Positions 1 through 12,500 of a DNA stretch of 64,000 bases are shown piece by piece (position 1 is the stretch's first letter; every line of letters starts with the position of its first letter). The translations under genes were made by a program, and so were the position numbers. The notes under the pieces are model-generated. The model was given only the letters and a program-made list of their open reading frames with translations. It did no database searches and was not told where the DNA came from. Location of the stretch: contig CM038214.1 in assembly GCA_021442155.1 (NCBI GenBank), positions 23,523,808-23,587,807 of the forward strand, read 5' to 3'. The stretch comes from Cymbidium sinense (taxonomy: Eukaryota; Streptophyta; Magnoliopsida; Asparagales; Orchidaceae).

Positions 1-540
1 TAAACCTAAACTTAAACAAAAAAATAAAATCTAAAAAATAAACCTAAAATAAACCTAAAACCTAAACCTAAAAAAATAAAATAAAAACCTAAACCTAAAC
101 CTAAAAATTAAAAATAAAACCTAAACCTAAAAATAAAATAAAAATAAAACTCAATTAAAAAATAAACCTAAACCTAAATATACTAAAATAAAAACCTAAA
201 CTAAAATAAATAAACCTAAAATAAATAAACAAAGCTAAACCAATAAAAATAAACTTAAAATAAAAATAAAAAATTAAATTAAAATAAATAAATAAAAAAT
301 AAACTAAATAAACCTAAACATATCAATTTACTTAATTTTTAAAAAACCCTAAACCCTAAATCCTAAACTCTAAACCCGAAACCCTAAACCCTAAAATTAA
401 CCCTAAACTTACAACCTACAACCCTAAACCATAAACCTTAAACCCTAAAACTTATAACCATAAACCCTAAGCCCTAAACCCCAAACCCTAAAAGCTAAAT
501 CATAAACTCTAAACTAACCCTAAACCCTAAACCTTGAATA
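1..540 (+). repeat. Degenerate plant telomere-like repeat block
   Basis: The block is built of CCCTAAA-type units and shortened or C-poor variants (CCTAAA, AATAAA, CTTAAA). Positions 1-330 are mostly AT-rich variants, while 340-540 contain runs of canonical AAACCCT. The plus strand carries the C-rich strand, as expected for the left end of a plant chromosome sequence. A short remnant of the same units recurs at 643-668. A true telomere would be far more uniform, so this is either the eroded inner edge of a telomere or an interstitial telomeric repeat. Confidence 0.85.
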
Positions 541-1002
541 AAGATGTCATTAAGAGTACATTTAAAGAATGACCTAATCCTAACATAGTTATGGTAGTTA
601 AAGAAACTCTTTCAAGAGACTTTTCCTTGTATTAGAGATTTGCATACCCTATACCCTAACCCTAAATTATATTATAAACCATATATTATATTATAATGTA
701 GCATCATATATTTGAGCATGTACTTATGTGTTTTTGGATGCTATAAGATGTTTTTAAAATGTTTTAGTATATTATAGTATTGTGCCTTGTACTCTATATT
801 AATATAAATCATAAAAATATTGATTTAATAAATTAGATGATGAAATTTGTTAAATTTGAAGTGGTAATTAGGTTGTAGTACCCAAGGTGTGCTACGCCAC
901 TTGTAGTCTAAATAGTAAGATTTTATGTTCAAAATAAATATTGTATGTTGTAGCATAGTATAGCATCATATATTATAATATATTGTTCTACCCATTTTAA
1001 AT
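541..1002. other. AT-rich spacer with short repeats
   Basis: No coding sequence is visible. It holds a small telomere-like remnant (643-668). A short motif containing TGTAGCATCATATA is repeated imperfectly near 690-715 and 945-985. Its origin is not recognised. Confidence 0.5.
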
Positions 1003-1680
1003 TCTTTTAGACTAATAAGTTCATCAAATTAATTAGAATCACAATTGAGATGATGGAAAAAGAAATATGAGTTAATATATGTTCTAAAGTCACAAATATC
1101 ATTACTTAGAATTCAATTAAGATGTTGTATAAAAAGAACTCTTTGTATTCTTATTTGATTGGGTTAAAGTCAAAGAAAAAGAAGAATAGATTTACACAAG
1201 AAAGACTACCCCTCACTCAATCCTCCCCTCTCAACTCGTACAACATATGCCATACTTACCTACTCAATGTCTGCTAACTACTGAAGAACCTGATGTCACC
1301 TTCTTTTTTTAGTTCTAATTCATCTTGGCTTGAACTAAGACTCAGGAGTAGAATCTCCTTTCTTTCCCTTTCTATGTCAATTTCATTGATGTCATTCCAC
1401 TAGAAAGGTTGACACCACAAGAGAGGATCTTCAATCTTCATCCAGTAATGTAATAGGGGCAGTTTCTCCTTAGATCTTTTTGAAAAAGATTCATAGGTCT
1501 ACCAAAAAAAGATCAATATTCAAAGTAGGCTATCAATGAATTCACGCTTAATTCAATCCATCGCTCGACCTTTATCGCTTCCAAAGCGTTGGATGGATTT
1601 CACCATTTCCTTCAATCTATTTTCTAAGATAGGAATTCTTGATGTTGACCAATATTGTTTACTTTCTTTAACAAGTACTT
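1003..1680. repeat. Shortened duplicate of the 46.1-47.8 kb segment
   Basis: Positions 1003-1108 match 46117-46215, which is the 5' end of a ccsA pseudogene. Positions 1108-1680 match 47240-47820 in the same orientation. The intervening kilobase present at 46.2-47.2 kb, including the trnL and trnQ relics, is missing here. The junction lies at a shared ATCAT. Similarity is obvious by eye over the whole length but clearly diverged. The copy ends where the TTAG array begins. Confidence 0.85.
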
Positions 1681-4600
1681 AATTATTAGTTTATTAGTTA
1701 TTAGTTACTTAGTTATAAGTTATTTAGTTTTAGTTATTAGTTTATTAGTTATTATTTTATTAGTTATTAGTTATTTAGTTATTATTAGTTTTAGTTATTT
1801 AGTTTATTAGTTTAATTATTTTTTGAGTTTATTAGTTTATTAGTGTAGTTATTATTAATTATTTGGTTTACTAATTAGTTATTTTAATATTATTAGTTAT
1901 TATTATTTTATTGATTTTTTAATTAGTTTTATTAGTTATTAGTTATTATTAGTTATTATTATTAGTTAGTTATTTAGTTTATTAGTTTTATTAGTTTTAT
2001 TTTTAGTTTATTAGTTATTTAGTTATTAGTTATAGTTTATTACACTTTATTAGTTATTAGTTATTTTAGCTATTATTAGTTATTATTAGTTATAAGTTTT
2101 AGTTAGTTTTATTAGTTATTATAGTTTGTATATTAGTTATTATCAGTTTTAGGGTAGTTATTTAGTCTGTTAGTTATTCTTATTATTATTTATTAGTTAT
2201 TAGTTAATTAGTTTTTTATTTTTTATTAATTATTAGTTTAATTATTATTAGTTAGTTTTTAGTTTAGCTATTATTAGGTTTATTAGTTATTAATTTTATT
2301 ATTAGTTAGTTATTTATTATTATTTTTAGTTATTAGTTAGTTATTAGTAGTTTTAGTTAGTTATTATTTATTATTTATTAGTTTTATTTATTAGTTTAGT
2401 TATTATTAGTTTTATTAGTTTTATTAGTTTACATATTAGGTTTTAGTTTATTAGTTATTTGTTAGTTTTAGTTTTTACTATTATTATTTAGTTATTAGTT
2501 TATTATTATTAGTTTTATTAGTTATTATTTAGTTATTATTATTTTTAGTTATTAATTAGTTAGTTTTAATTATTAGTTATTATTAGTTTAGTTATTACTT
2601 TTATTAGTTTTAGTTATTAGTTTTAGTTTAATTAGTTATTTATTTATTAGTTATTAGTTATTAGTTAGTTATTTAGTTTTTTAATTATTAGTTTAGTTAT
2701 TTAGTTATTTAGTTTTATTAGTTTTAATTAGTTTTATTAGTTTTAGTTTAGTTTTATTAAGTTTATTATTACTAGTTTTTAGTTTAGTTATTTAGTTTTA
2801 GTTATTAGTAATATTAGTAGTTTTATTAGTTAATTTTATTATTAGTTTATTTTATTAGTGGGTTAGTTATTATTATTATTAGTTATTTAATTATTAGTTT
2901 AGTTTTCTTTAGTATTTTAGTTATTATTTAGTAATATTATTTATTATTATTGTTTTATTATATTAGTATTAGTTGGTTTAGTTAGTTATTTATTAGTTTA
3001 TTTAGCTTTATTAGTTTTATTAGTTTAATTATTAGTTTATAAGTTTATTTATGTGGTTTATTACTATTAGTTATTATTTTAGTTTAGTTATTATTATTAG
3101 TTATTATAAGTTAGTTATTATTTATTATTAGTTATTAGTTAATCTGTTGTTATATTAGTTTAGTTTTAGTTAGTTATTATTATGTTAGTTAGTTGGTTTG
3201 TTATTAGTTTAGTTAGTTTATTATTGTTATAGTTTAGTTAGTTATATAAGTTTATTATTATTAGTCATTATTAATTATTAGCATTAGTTATTGGTTATTA
3301 GTTAGTTATTAAATTTATAATTATATTAGTTATTAGTTTTGTTTAGGTTTTATTTATTTATTATTATTTAATTAGTTTAGTTATTAGGTTGTTATTATTA
3401 TTATTTTTATTTAGTTTTATTTTATTATTAATAGTATATTATTATTATTAATTTAGTTGTTAATCCATTAGTATTAGTAGTTATTAGTAGTTATTAGTTT
3501 TATTAGTTTAGTTAATTATTAGTTATTAGTTATTAGTTTTTATATTTTTTTAGTTTTATTAGTTAGGTAATTATTATTATTATTAGTTTAGTTATTATAT
3601 TTGTTTAGTAAGTTTAGTTATTATTTAGTTTTAGTTATAGTTTAGTTATTATTATTTTATTAATTTTATTATTTTATTATTATTTATTAGTTATTAGTTA
3701 TTACTAGATTTATAGTATTAGTTTTAATTAGCATTAGTTTTTATTAGGTAGTTATTGGTTATTTATTACCCATTAGTATTAGTTATTATTTAGTTAATTA
3801 GTTTATTATTATAGTTATTATTAGTTTTATTAGTTTTTAGTTATTTAGTAGTTAGTTTAGCATTAGTTTATTATTATTACTAGTTAGTTATTAGTTTTAT
3901 TAATTATTATTTATTTTAATTATTACTTTTATTAATTATTAGGTTATTTATTTATTAGTATTAGTTATTATTATTGATTATTAGTTTAGTTTAGTTTATT
4001 TAGTTTTTAGTTAGTTATTATTAGTTTAGTTAGTTTTAGTTAGTTTAGTTAGTAGTTTATTAGTTATCTATTAGTTAGTTTTAGTTAGTTTAGTTTTAGT
4101 TATTAGTTAGTTTAGTTTATTAGTTCATTTTGTTAGTTATTATTAGTTATTGGTTTTAGTTAGTTTTAAGTTAATTTTAGTTTTAGTTTTAGTTATTAAT
4201 TATTAGTTTTTAGTTTTTATTAGTTAGTTAGTTTTAGTTGTTAGGTTTTTTTAGTTTTATTTATTAGTTATTAGTTATTAGTTAGTTATTTATTAGTTCA
4301 ATTTTATTATTTATTAGTTTAATTATTATTAGTTATTTAATTATTAGTTATTAGTTTATTTAATTATTTTAGGTTTATTAGTTATTAGTTTTATTTCATT
4401 TATTAGTTAGTTAGTTTAGTTTATTATTAGTTATAAATTAGGTTAGTTTTAGTTTAGTTACTAGTTAGTTTATTAGTTTTATTAGTTATTAGGTTTAGTT
4501 TTTATTAGTTATTAGTTTAGTTTTTAGTTTTTAGTTTAGTTATTAGTTTATTCATTTATTAGTTATTAGTTAGTTATTTAGTTTATAGTTGGTTAGTTTT

Positions 4601-6129
4601 TATTAATTATTAGTTTATTAGTTATTAGTTAGTTATTATTTTATTAGTTTATTAGTTTATTAATTTAACAATTCTTAGTTTATTTAGTTTTAGTTTATTA
4701 TTTTATTTGTTTTAGTTAGTTAGTTTTACTAGTTATTATTAATTATTTAGTTTATTATTAGTTTTTAGTTAATTATTTATTTAGTTTTTATTATTATTTG
4801 TTAGTTATTTTTATTATTAGTTTATTAGTTTTGTTAGTTTATTAGTAAATTAGTTTAGTTAGTTATTATTATTAGTTATTAGTTATTAGTTTAATTAGTT
4901 TATTTATTAGTTATTAGTTTATTAGTTATTAGTTTATTATAGTTAGTTTTATTATTAGTTTAGTTATTTAGTTTTTTTAGTTTTATTTATTAGTTAGTTA
5001 ATTAGTTATTAGTTATTATTATTATTATTAGTTTTAGTTTTTATTTATTAGTTAGTTTTATTAGTTTTAGTTTTATTATTTATTTTGTTATTATTAGTTA
5101 TTATTTAGGTTTAGTTATTAGTTATTAGTTTATTTTATTAGTTTTATTTATTTTAGTTTAGTTAATTTTATTAGTTAGTTATTTAGTTATGATTAGTTAG
5201 TTATTTAGTTAGTTATTAATTTAGTTTTTATTATTATTAGCTAGTTATTATTTAGTTTATTATTTATTATTATTAACTTATTAGTTATTATTAGTTAGTT
5301 AGTTATTTAATTTATTAATTTTAATTATTAGTTAGTTAGTTATTTAGTTTATTTGTTATTATTTGTTAGTTATTACTTAGTTAGTTTTAGGTTAATTTTT
5401 AGTTAATTATTATTCAATTTTTACTTTTAGTTAGTTGTTAGTTAGTTTATTAGTTTTTATTAGTTAGTTTATTGGTTATTAGTTTAGTTAGCTTTAGTTT
5501 ATTAGTTTTATTAGTTATTATTAGTTATATTATTAGTTAGTTTTATTAATTAGTTTTAATTTATTATTATTATTAGTTAGTTATATTAGTTTTAGTTTTA
5601 GTTATGATAGTTTTGTTATCCAGGATTATTATTATATTTATTTGTTATTTATTATTATTTAGTTAGTTATTATTAGTTATTATTATTTAGTTTATTAGTT
5701 TAGTAGTTTTTAGTTAGTTTAGTTATTTAGTTTACTAGTTTTTTTGTTATATTAGTTATTTAGTTTTTACTTTTTAGTTATTAGTTATTAGTTTATTAGT
5801 TTTTAGTTTTATTATTTTGTATTAGTTAATTTTATTTAGTTAATTTAGTTTATTAGTTTTTTATTAGTTATTTATTGTTAATTTTAGTTATTAGTTTTAG
5901 TTAATTATTAGTTATTAGTATTATTAACTTATTAGTTAGTTATTATTAGTTTATTAGGTTTTAGTTTATTAGTTTTATTAGTTATTATAGTTAGTTTTGT
6001 TTATTTATTTTAGTTAGTTTACTAGTTTTTTAGGTTTATTATTATTAGTTTTTATTAGTTATTTAGTTATTTATTAGTTAGTTTATTATTAGTTATTTTA
6101 TTTTTTTAGTTTTTATTAGGTTTATTATT

Positions 6130-6137
6130 AGTTTATG

Positions 6138-6182
<45 letters not shown>
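6130..6182 (+). repeat. TTA trinucleotide microsatellite
   Basis: A near-perfect run of about 17 ATT/TTA units inside the TTAG array. Shorter pure runs lie near 7403 and 7676. Confidence 0.85.
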
Positions 6183-6183
<1 letters not shown>

Positions 6184-8806
6184 GTTATTAGTTGTTAATT
6201 TATTATTAGTTTTAGTTATTATTTATTAGTTATTAATTTAGTTTAGTTTTATAATTTAGTTATTTTAGTTTCATTAGGTAGTTATCATTATGTTATTATT
6301 ATTATTATTATTAATTAATAATTAGTTATTAGTTTACTTATTATTTAGTTATTTTGTTTTATTTTAATTTATTATTAGTTAGATTAGTTTATTATTAGTT
6401 TTTAGTTATTTATTAGTTTTTTAGTTAGTTTATAGTTTAATTATTTAGTTTAGTTTTAGTTAGTTTTTTTATTAGTTATTTGGTATTATAGTATTAGATA
6501 TTATTAGTTATTTTAGTTAGTTATTTTATTAGTTAGTTAGTAGCTTTATTTTATTATTTAGTTTATTAGGTTTATTAGTTATTATTAGTTTAGTTTTTTA
6601 GTTAGTTAGTTATTTAGTTATTATTAGTTAGTTTTTTATTTTATTATTATTATTAGTTTATTAGTTATTAGTTAATTTTTATTATTAGTTATTAGACTAG
6701 TTTTTTTATTAGTTAGTTAGTATTTAGGTTTTTATTAGTTTTATGTTTATTTTAGTTATTAGTTTTAGTTTATTAGTTTTTCATTTAGTTATTTAGTTAT
6801 TAGTTACTATTAGTTTATTAGTTTATTAGTTATTTAGTTTAGCTATTAGTTTTTTTAGTTTTTATGGTGAGTTATTTGTTTAGTTTTTAGTTTTAGTTTT
6901 ATTGTTATTTTTCATTCGGTTTTTTTGTTAGCTTTATTAGTTATTATTAGTTAGTTAATTTTTGTTAGGTTATCTATTTATTAGTTATTATTAGTTATTA
7001 ATTTTTAGTTTCAGTTATTTATTATTTAGTTTTATTAGTTTATTATTAGTTATTATTTATTTTATTTAGTTTTTATTATTTATTTTTATTAGTTTTATTA
7101 TTTAGTTTTTTATTAGTTTATTAGAATTTATTATTTAGTTCTTTAGTTTTATTAGTTATTTATTATTAGTTTTATTATTAGTTTTATTATTTAGTTTTAT
7201 TATTATTAGTTTGTTTAGCTATTAGTTATTTAGTTAGTCTTTATTAGTTTTAGTTATTTAGTTATTAGGTTTTAGTTATTAGTTAGTTTTATTTAGTTAT
7301 TTTAATTAGTTTATTTTATTATATTTTTATATTAGTTTTATTAGTTTTTATTTAGTTATTTTTTATTAGTTAGTTTTTTTATTAGTTAGTTAGTTATTTT
7401 AGTTTATTATTATTATTATTATTATTATTTATTATTTTTTTTATTTATTAGTTTTAGTATTTTTAGTATTTTAGTTTAGTTATTTAGTTTTTTCGTTACT
7501 AGTTTTAGTTAGTTATTAGTTATTATTATTAGTTATTAGTTTGTTTAGTTATTTATTATTAATTTTTTTAGTTTTGGTAGTTATTACTTTTTTTAGTTAT
7601 TTATTATTTAGTTAGTTATTAGTTATTAGTTTATTATTAATTTTATTATTACTAGTTATTAGTTTAATTAGTTTATTATTATTATTATTATTATTATTAG
7701 TTATTAGTTATTATTAATTATTGTTTAAGTTATTTATTAGTTTTTATTAGTTTATTAGTTTTATTATTATTTATTAGTTAGTAATTAGTTATTATTATTT
7801 TCATTAGTTTTAGTTATTTATTAGTTTATTAGTTTTTAGTTATTATTAGTTTTTTTTAGTTATTAGTTTTATTAGTTAGTTATTATTTAGTAATTATTAG
7901 TTTTATTAGTTCATTATTATTAGTTATTAGTTTAGTTATTTTAGTTATTAGTTTTTTAGTTATTATTAGTTAGTTTAGTTTTTTAGCTATTATTAGTTAA
8001 TTAGATTTTAGTTTATTATTAGTTAGTTTAGTTTATAAGTTTTAGTTTAGTTAGTTATTATTATTATTATTATTAGTTTTATAGTTTTATTATATTTTTA
8101 GTTATTTTAGGTCATTAGTTATTTTAGTATTAGCTTTATTTATTAGTTATTATTATATTAATTATTAGTTTTTTTAGTTAGTTTATTAGTTTTTAGGTTT
8201 TATTAGTTATTAGTTTAGTATTTTAGTTATTTATTTAGTTATTATTAGTTAGTTATTATTAGTTATTAGGTTTTTATTATTAGTTAGTTATTAGTTATTA
8301 GTTTAGGCTAGGTTTTATTAGTTAGTTATAAGTTATTTGTTTATTGTTAGTTTTAGTTATCTAGTTATTATTTATTAGTTATTATTGTATTATTGTAGTT
8401 ATTATTTAGTTTAGTTATATTTATTTACTTAGTTATTTTTATCTTATTTTTAGTTTATTAGTTTATTATTTATTAGTTTTTAGTTTTTAGTTGTTAGTTA
8501 GTTATTAGTTTAGTTATTAGTTAGTTTTACCATTTAAGTTTTGTAGTTATTAGTTATTATTTTATTATTAGTTATTATTTTTTTAGTTATTAGTTTTTTA
8601 ATTTAGTTTTTATTTATTATTTTTGTTAGTTTAGTTTATTAGTTTTTTTAGTTTAGTTATTTTTTATTAGTTATTAGTTTTTAGTTTTTATTAGTTATTA
8701 GATATTTATTATTATTATTATTAGTCTTAGATATTAGTTATTAGTTCAGTTATTTATTAATTTTATTAGTTATTAGTTAGTTTAGTTTTATTAGTTAATT
8801 TATTTA

Positions 8807-9003
8807 GTTATTATTTAGATTAGTTATTTATTATTACTTATTAGTTATTATCATTTATTAGTTTATTTATTTTTTTGTTTAATTATTATTATTAGTATTA
8901 CTTATTATTAGTTTAGTTAGTTGTTTAGTTATTAGTAAAGTTTTTAGTTTATTAGTTTATTATTATTAGTTAGTTATTAGTTTATTAGTTTTAATTAGTT
9001 ATT
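8807..9003. repeat. Internal duplication in TTAG array, copy A
   Basis: About 200 bases carrying the rare landmark words TTACTTATTAG, TTATCATTTATTAG and ATTAGTAAAG in the same order as at 9308-9515. The repeat distance is about 500 bases. Shared rare words in order cannot be explained by simple slippage of a short unit. Confidence 0.75.
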
Positions 9004-9307
9004 TATTTAGTTAGCTATTAATTATTAGTTATTTAGTTTTAGTTATTAGTTTGGGTTTATTAGTTATTTTATAGTTAGTTTATTTAGTTTTATATTGCCA
9101 TTTTAGTTTTAGTATATATTATTATTTATTATTAGTTAGTTATTATTAGTTTATTAGTTATTAGTTTGGTTATTAGTTATTAATATTATTTTTTTTAATT
9201 TTATTATTATTATTATTAGTCATTATTATTAGTTAGTTTTATTCATTTTATTATTAGTTTATTAGTTAATTTATTAGTTAGTTTTTATTTGTCTTTATTA
9301 GTTAATT

Positions 9308-9515
9308 ATTTAGTTATTATTTAGTTTAGTTAATATTTATTATTACTTATTAGTTATTATCATTTATTAGTTTATTAGTTTTTTTTTTTTTTAGTTATTA
9401 TTATTAGTATTACTTATTATTAGTTTAGTTAGTTATTTAGTTATTAGTAAGGTTTTTAGTTTATTAGTTTATTATTATTATTTAGTTATTAGTTTATTTG
9501 TTTTAATTAGTTATT
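9308..9515. repeat. Internal duplication in TTAG array, copy B
   Basis: Partner of 8807-9003, with the same ordered landmark words and small indels such as a longer T run near 9381-9392. Confidence 0.75.
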
Positions 9516-12500
9516 TATTAATTATTTAGTTTTTAGTTAGTTATTAGGTTTAGTTATTAGTTATTTTTGTTTGTTAGTTTATTTAGTTTTATTAGTTCTT
9601 ATTTATTTAGTTTAGTATTATTAGTTATTATTAGTTATTATTTATTAGTTAGTTAGTTTATTAATTATTTATTACTTATTAGTTATTAATTTATTAGTTT
9701 ATTAGTTTATTAGTTATTATTAATTTTATTAGTTGTTATTATTATTATTATTATTATTGTCATTATTATTAGTTAGTTAGGTTTATTCATTTTATTATTT
9801 TAGTTTATTAGTTAATATTAGTTAGTTTTAGTTTTATTTAGTTTATTTGTTATTAGTTATTAGTTTTATTAGTTTATTAATTATTAGTTAGTTTATTATT
9901 ATTAGTTAGTTAGTTTTATTATTAGTTTTAGTTAATTATTAGTTAGTTATTAGTTTATTAGTTTAGTTTTTATTAGTTATTAGATTATTATTATTATTTA
10001 TTTTAGTTATTTGTTATTAGTCTAGTTATTTATTAGTTTTATTAGTTATTAGTTAGTTTAGTTTTTATAGTTAGTTTATTTAGTTATTGTTAGTTTAGCT
10101 ACTTATTATTAGTTATTAGTTATTATTAGTTTTTAATTTATTAGTTTTTTAGTTTAGTTATTATTATTATTAGTTAGTTATTATTAATTTAGTTAATTAT
10201 TTAATTATTAGTTACTTTTTTAGCTTATTAGTTTATTATTATTATTTTATTAGTTTTTAGTTAGTTATTAGTTTTAGTTATTATTTATTTTAGTTAGTTT
10301 ATTTATTTAGTTTTATTAGTTTTTAGTTATTTAGTTTATTATTAGTTACTATTTAGTAGTTAGTTAGTTAGTTTATTAGTTATTTATTAGTTATTAGTTA
10401 TTAGTTTATTAGTTTATTAATTATTATTAATTTTATTAGTTATTATTATTATTATTTAGTCATTATTATTATTAGTTAGGTAGGTTTATTAGTTTTATTA
10501 TTTTAGTTTATTAGTTGTTATTAAGTAGTTTTAGTTTTATTTAGTTCATTAATTATTAATTATTAGTTTATTAGTTTATTATTAATTATTAGTTATTACT
10601 ATTTATTATTAGTTATTATTACTTGTTATTAGTTCAATTATTATTAGTTTATTAGTTTAATTTTATTATTGGTTATTAGTTTATTAGTTTATTAGGTTTT
10701 TTAGTTTAGTTTAGTTTTAGTTTTTTTAGTTTTATTAGTTATTATTATTAGTTTATTATTAGTTATTAGTTTTAGTTATTAGTTAGTCATTATTAGTTAT
10801 TATTTTTGTTATTACTATTATTTATTATTAGCTATTAGTTAGCTATTATTATTAGTTATTATTAGTTATTAGTTATTATTATTAGTTGATTAGATTTAGT
10901 TTTATTATTAGTTTTTTAGTTTCATTATTTATTAGTTTATTATTATTATTAGTTGTTATATTTATTAATTTAGTTTTTAATTTTTAGTTAGTTAATTTAT
11001 TATTATTAGTTTTAGGTTTAGGTTTAGTTATTAGTTATTAGTTATTTAGTTATAATTTATTAGTTTATTAGTTTAGTTTATTAGTTTTTAGTTATTTAAT
11101 TTATTAGTTATTAGGTTATGTTATTCATTAGTTTTTAGTTTTATTATTAGTTTATTAGGTTTTACTTTATTAATTAGTTATTAGTTTAATATTAGTTAGT
11201 TTAGTTAGTTTATTAGTTTTAGTTTATTATTATTTATTATTATTATTTAGATTATTAGTTTATTAGTTTGTTATTAGTTTTATTATTAGGTTCATTAGTT
11301 TTCATTTTAAGTTTAGTTATTAGTTATTAGTTTTATTAGGTTTTAGTTTAGTTATTATTAGTTATTAGTTAGTTATTTATTAATTATTAGTTTATTTAGT
11401 TTCATTAGTTATTTAGTTATTAGTTTTATTAGTTAGTTATTAGTTTTATTTATTAGTTAATTTTAGTTAGTTATTAGTTAGTTTAATAGTTTTTATTAGT
11501 TATTTATTTTTAATTATTATTAATTATTAGTTTTTTATTAGTTTAGATATTTATTATTTAGTTTTATTAGTTTATTATTTATTAGTATTACTTATTAATT
11601 AGTTATTAGTTAGTTTATTTTATTAGTTAGTTATTATTAGTTATTAGCTTTATTAGTTATTAGTTATTAGTTTTATTAGTTTTATTAGTTATTATTATTA
11701 TTATTTAGTTTAGTTTATTAGTTTAGTTATTTATTATTAGTTATTTATTTATTAGTTTTATTAGTTATTTAGGTTTTAGTTAGTTATTATTTGTTATTAT
11801 TTCCAGTTTAGTTTTTAGGATTTTATTTAGTTATTAGTTTATTTTATTTTAGTTTAGTCTATTTTAGTTAGTTATTAGTTTAGTTATTTAGTTTAATTAG
11901 TTATTAGTTTAGGTTTTATTAGTTATTATTAGTTAGTTTAGTTTATTAGTTTTTAGTTATTAGTTTTTAGTTATTAGTTTATTAGTTTATTAGTTTAGTT
12001 TTATTAATTATTAGTTTTAGTTAGTTTTTAGTTATTATTAGTTATTAGTTTATTATTAGTTATTATTAGTTATTAATTTTTATTAGTTATTATTAGGTTT
12101 ATTTTATTAGTTTTTTATTATTTTTATTTATTATTTTTTAGTTATTATTATTTATTAGTTTTATTAGTTTTTATTATTTATTATTATTAGTTAGTTAGTT
12201 TTATAATTATTAGGTTATTAGTAATTATTAGTTATTAGTAATTATTATTAGTTATTAATTAGTTTTATTAATTATTAGCTTAGTTTATTAGTTTAGTTAT
12301 TTAGTTTTTTATTTAGTTATTTAGTTATTATTAGTTATTATTTTATTTTTGGTTTATTTTTTATTAGTTTTATTAGCTTTAGTTATTATTTGTTATTAGT
12401 TTAGTTATTTAGTTTTAGTTATTATTAATTATTAGTTTAGTTATTAGTTCATTAGTTTATTTTAGTAATTAGTTTTATTAATTTAGTTTAGTTAATTTTT

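Noticed and set aside
1..540. Intact chromosome-end telomere
   Set aside because: Units are too degenerate and too few to be an active telomere. At best it is the inner, eroded edge.
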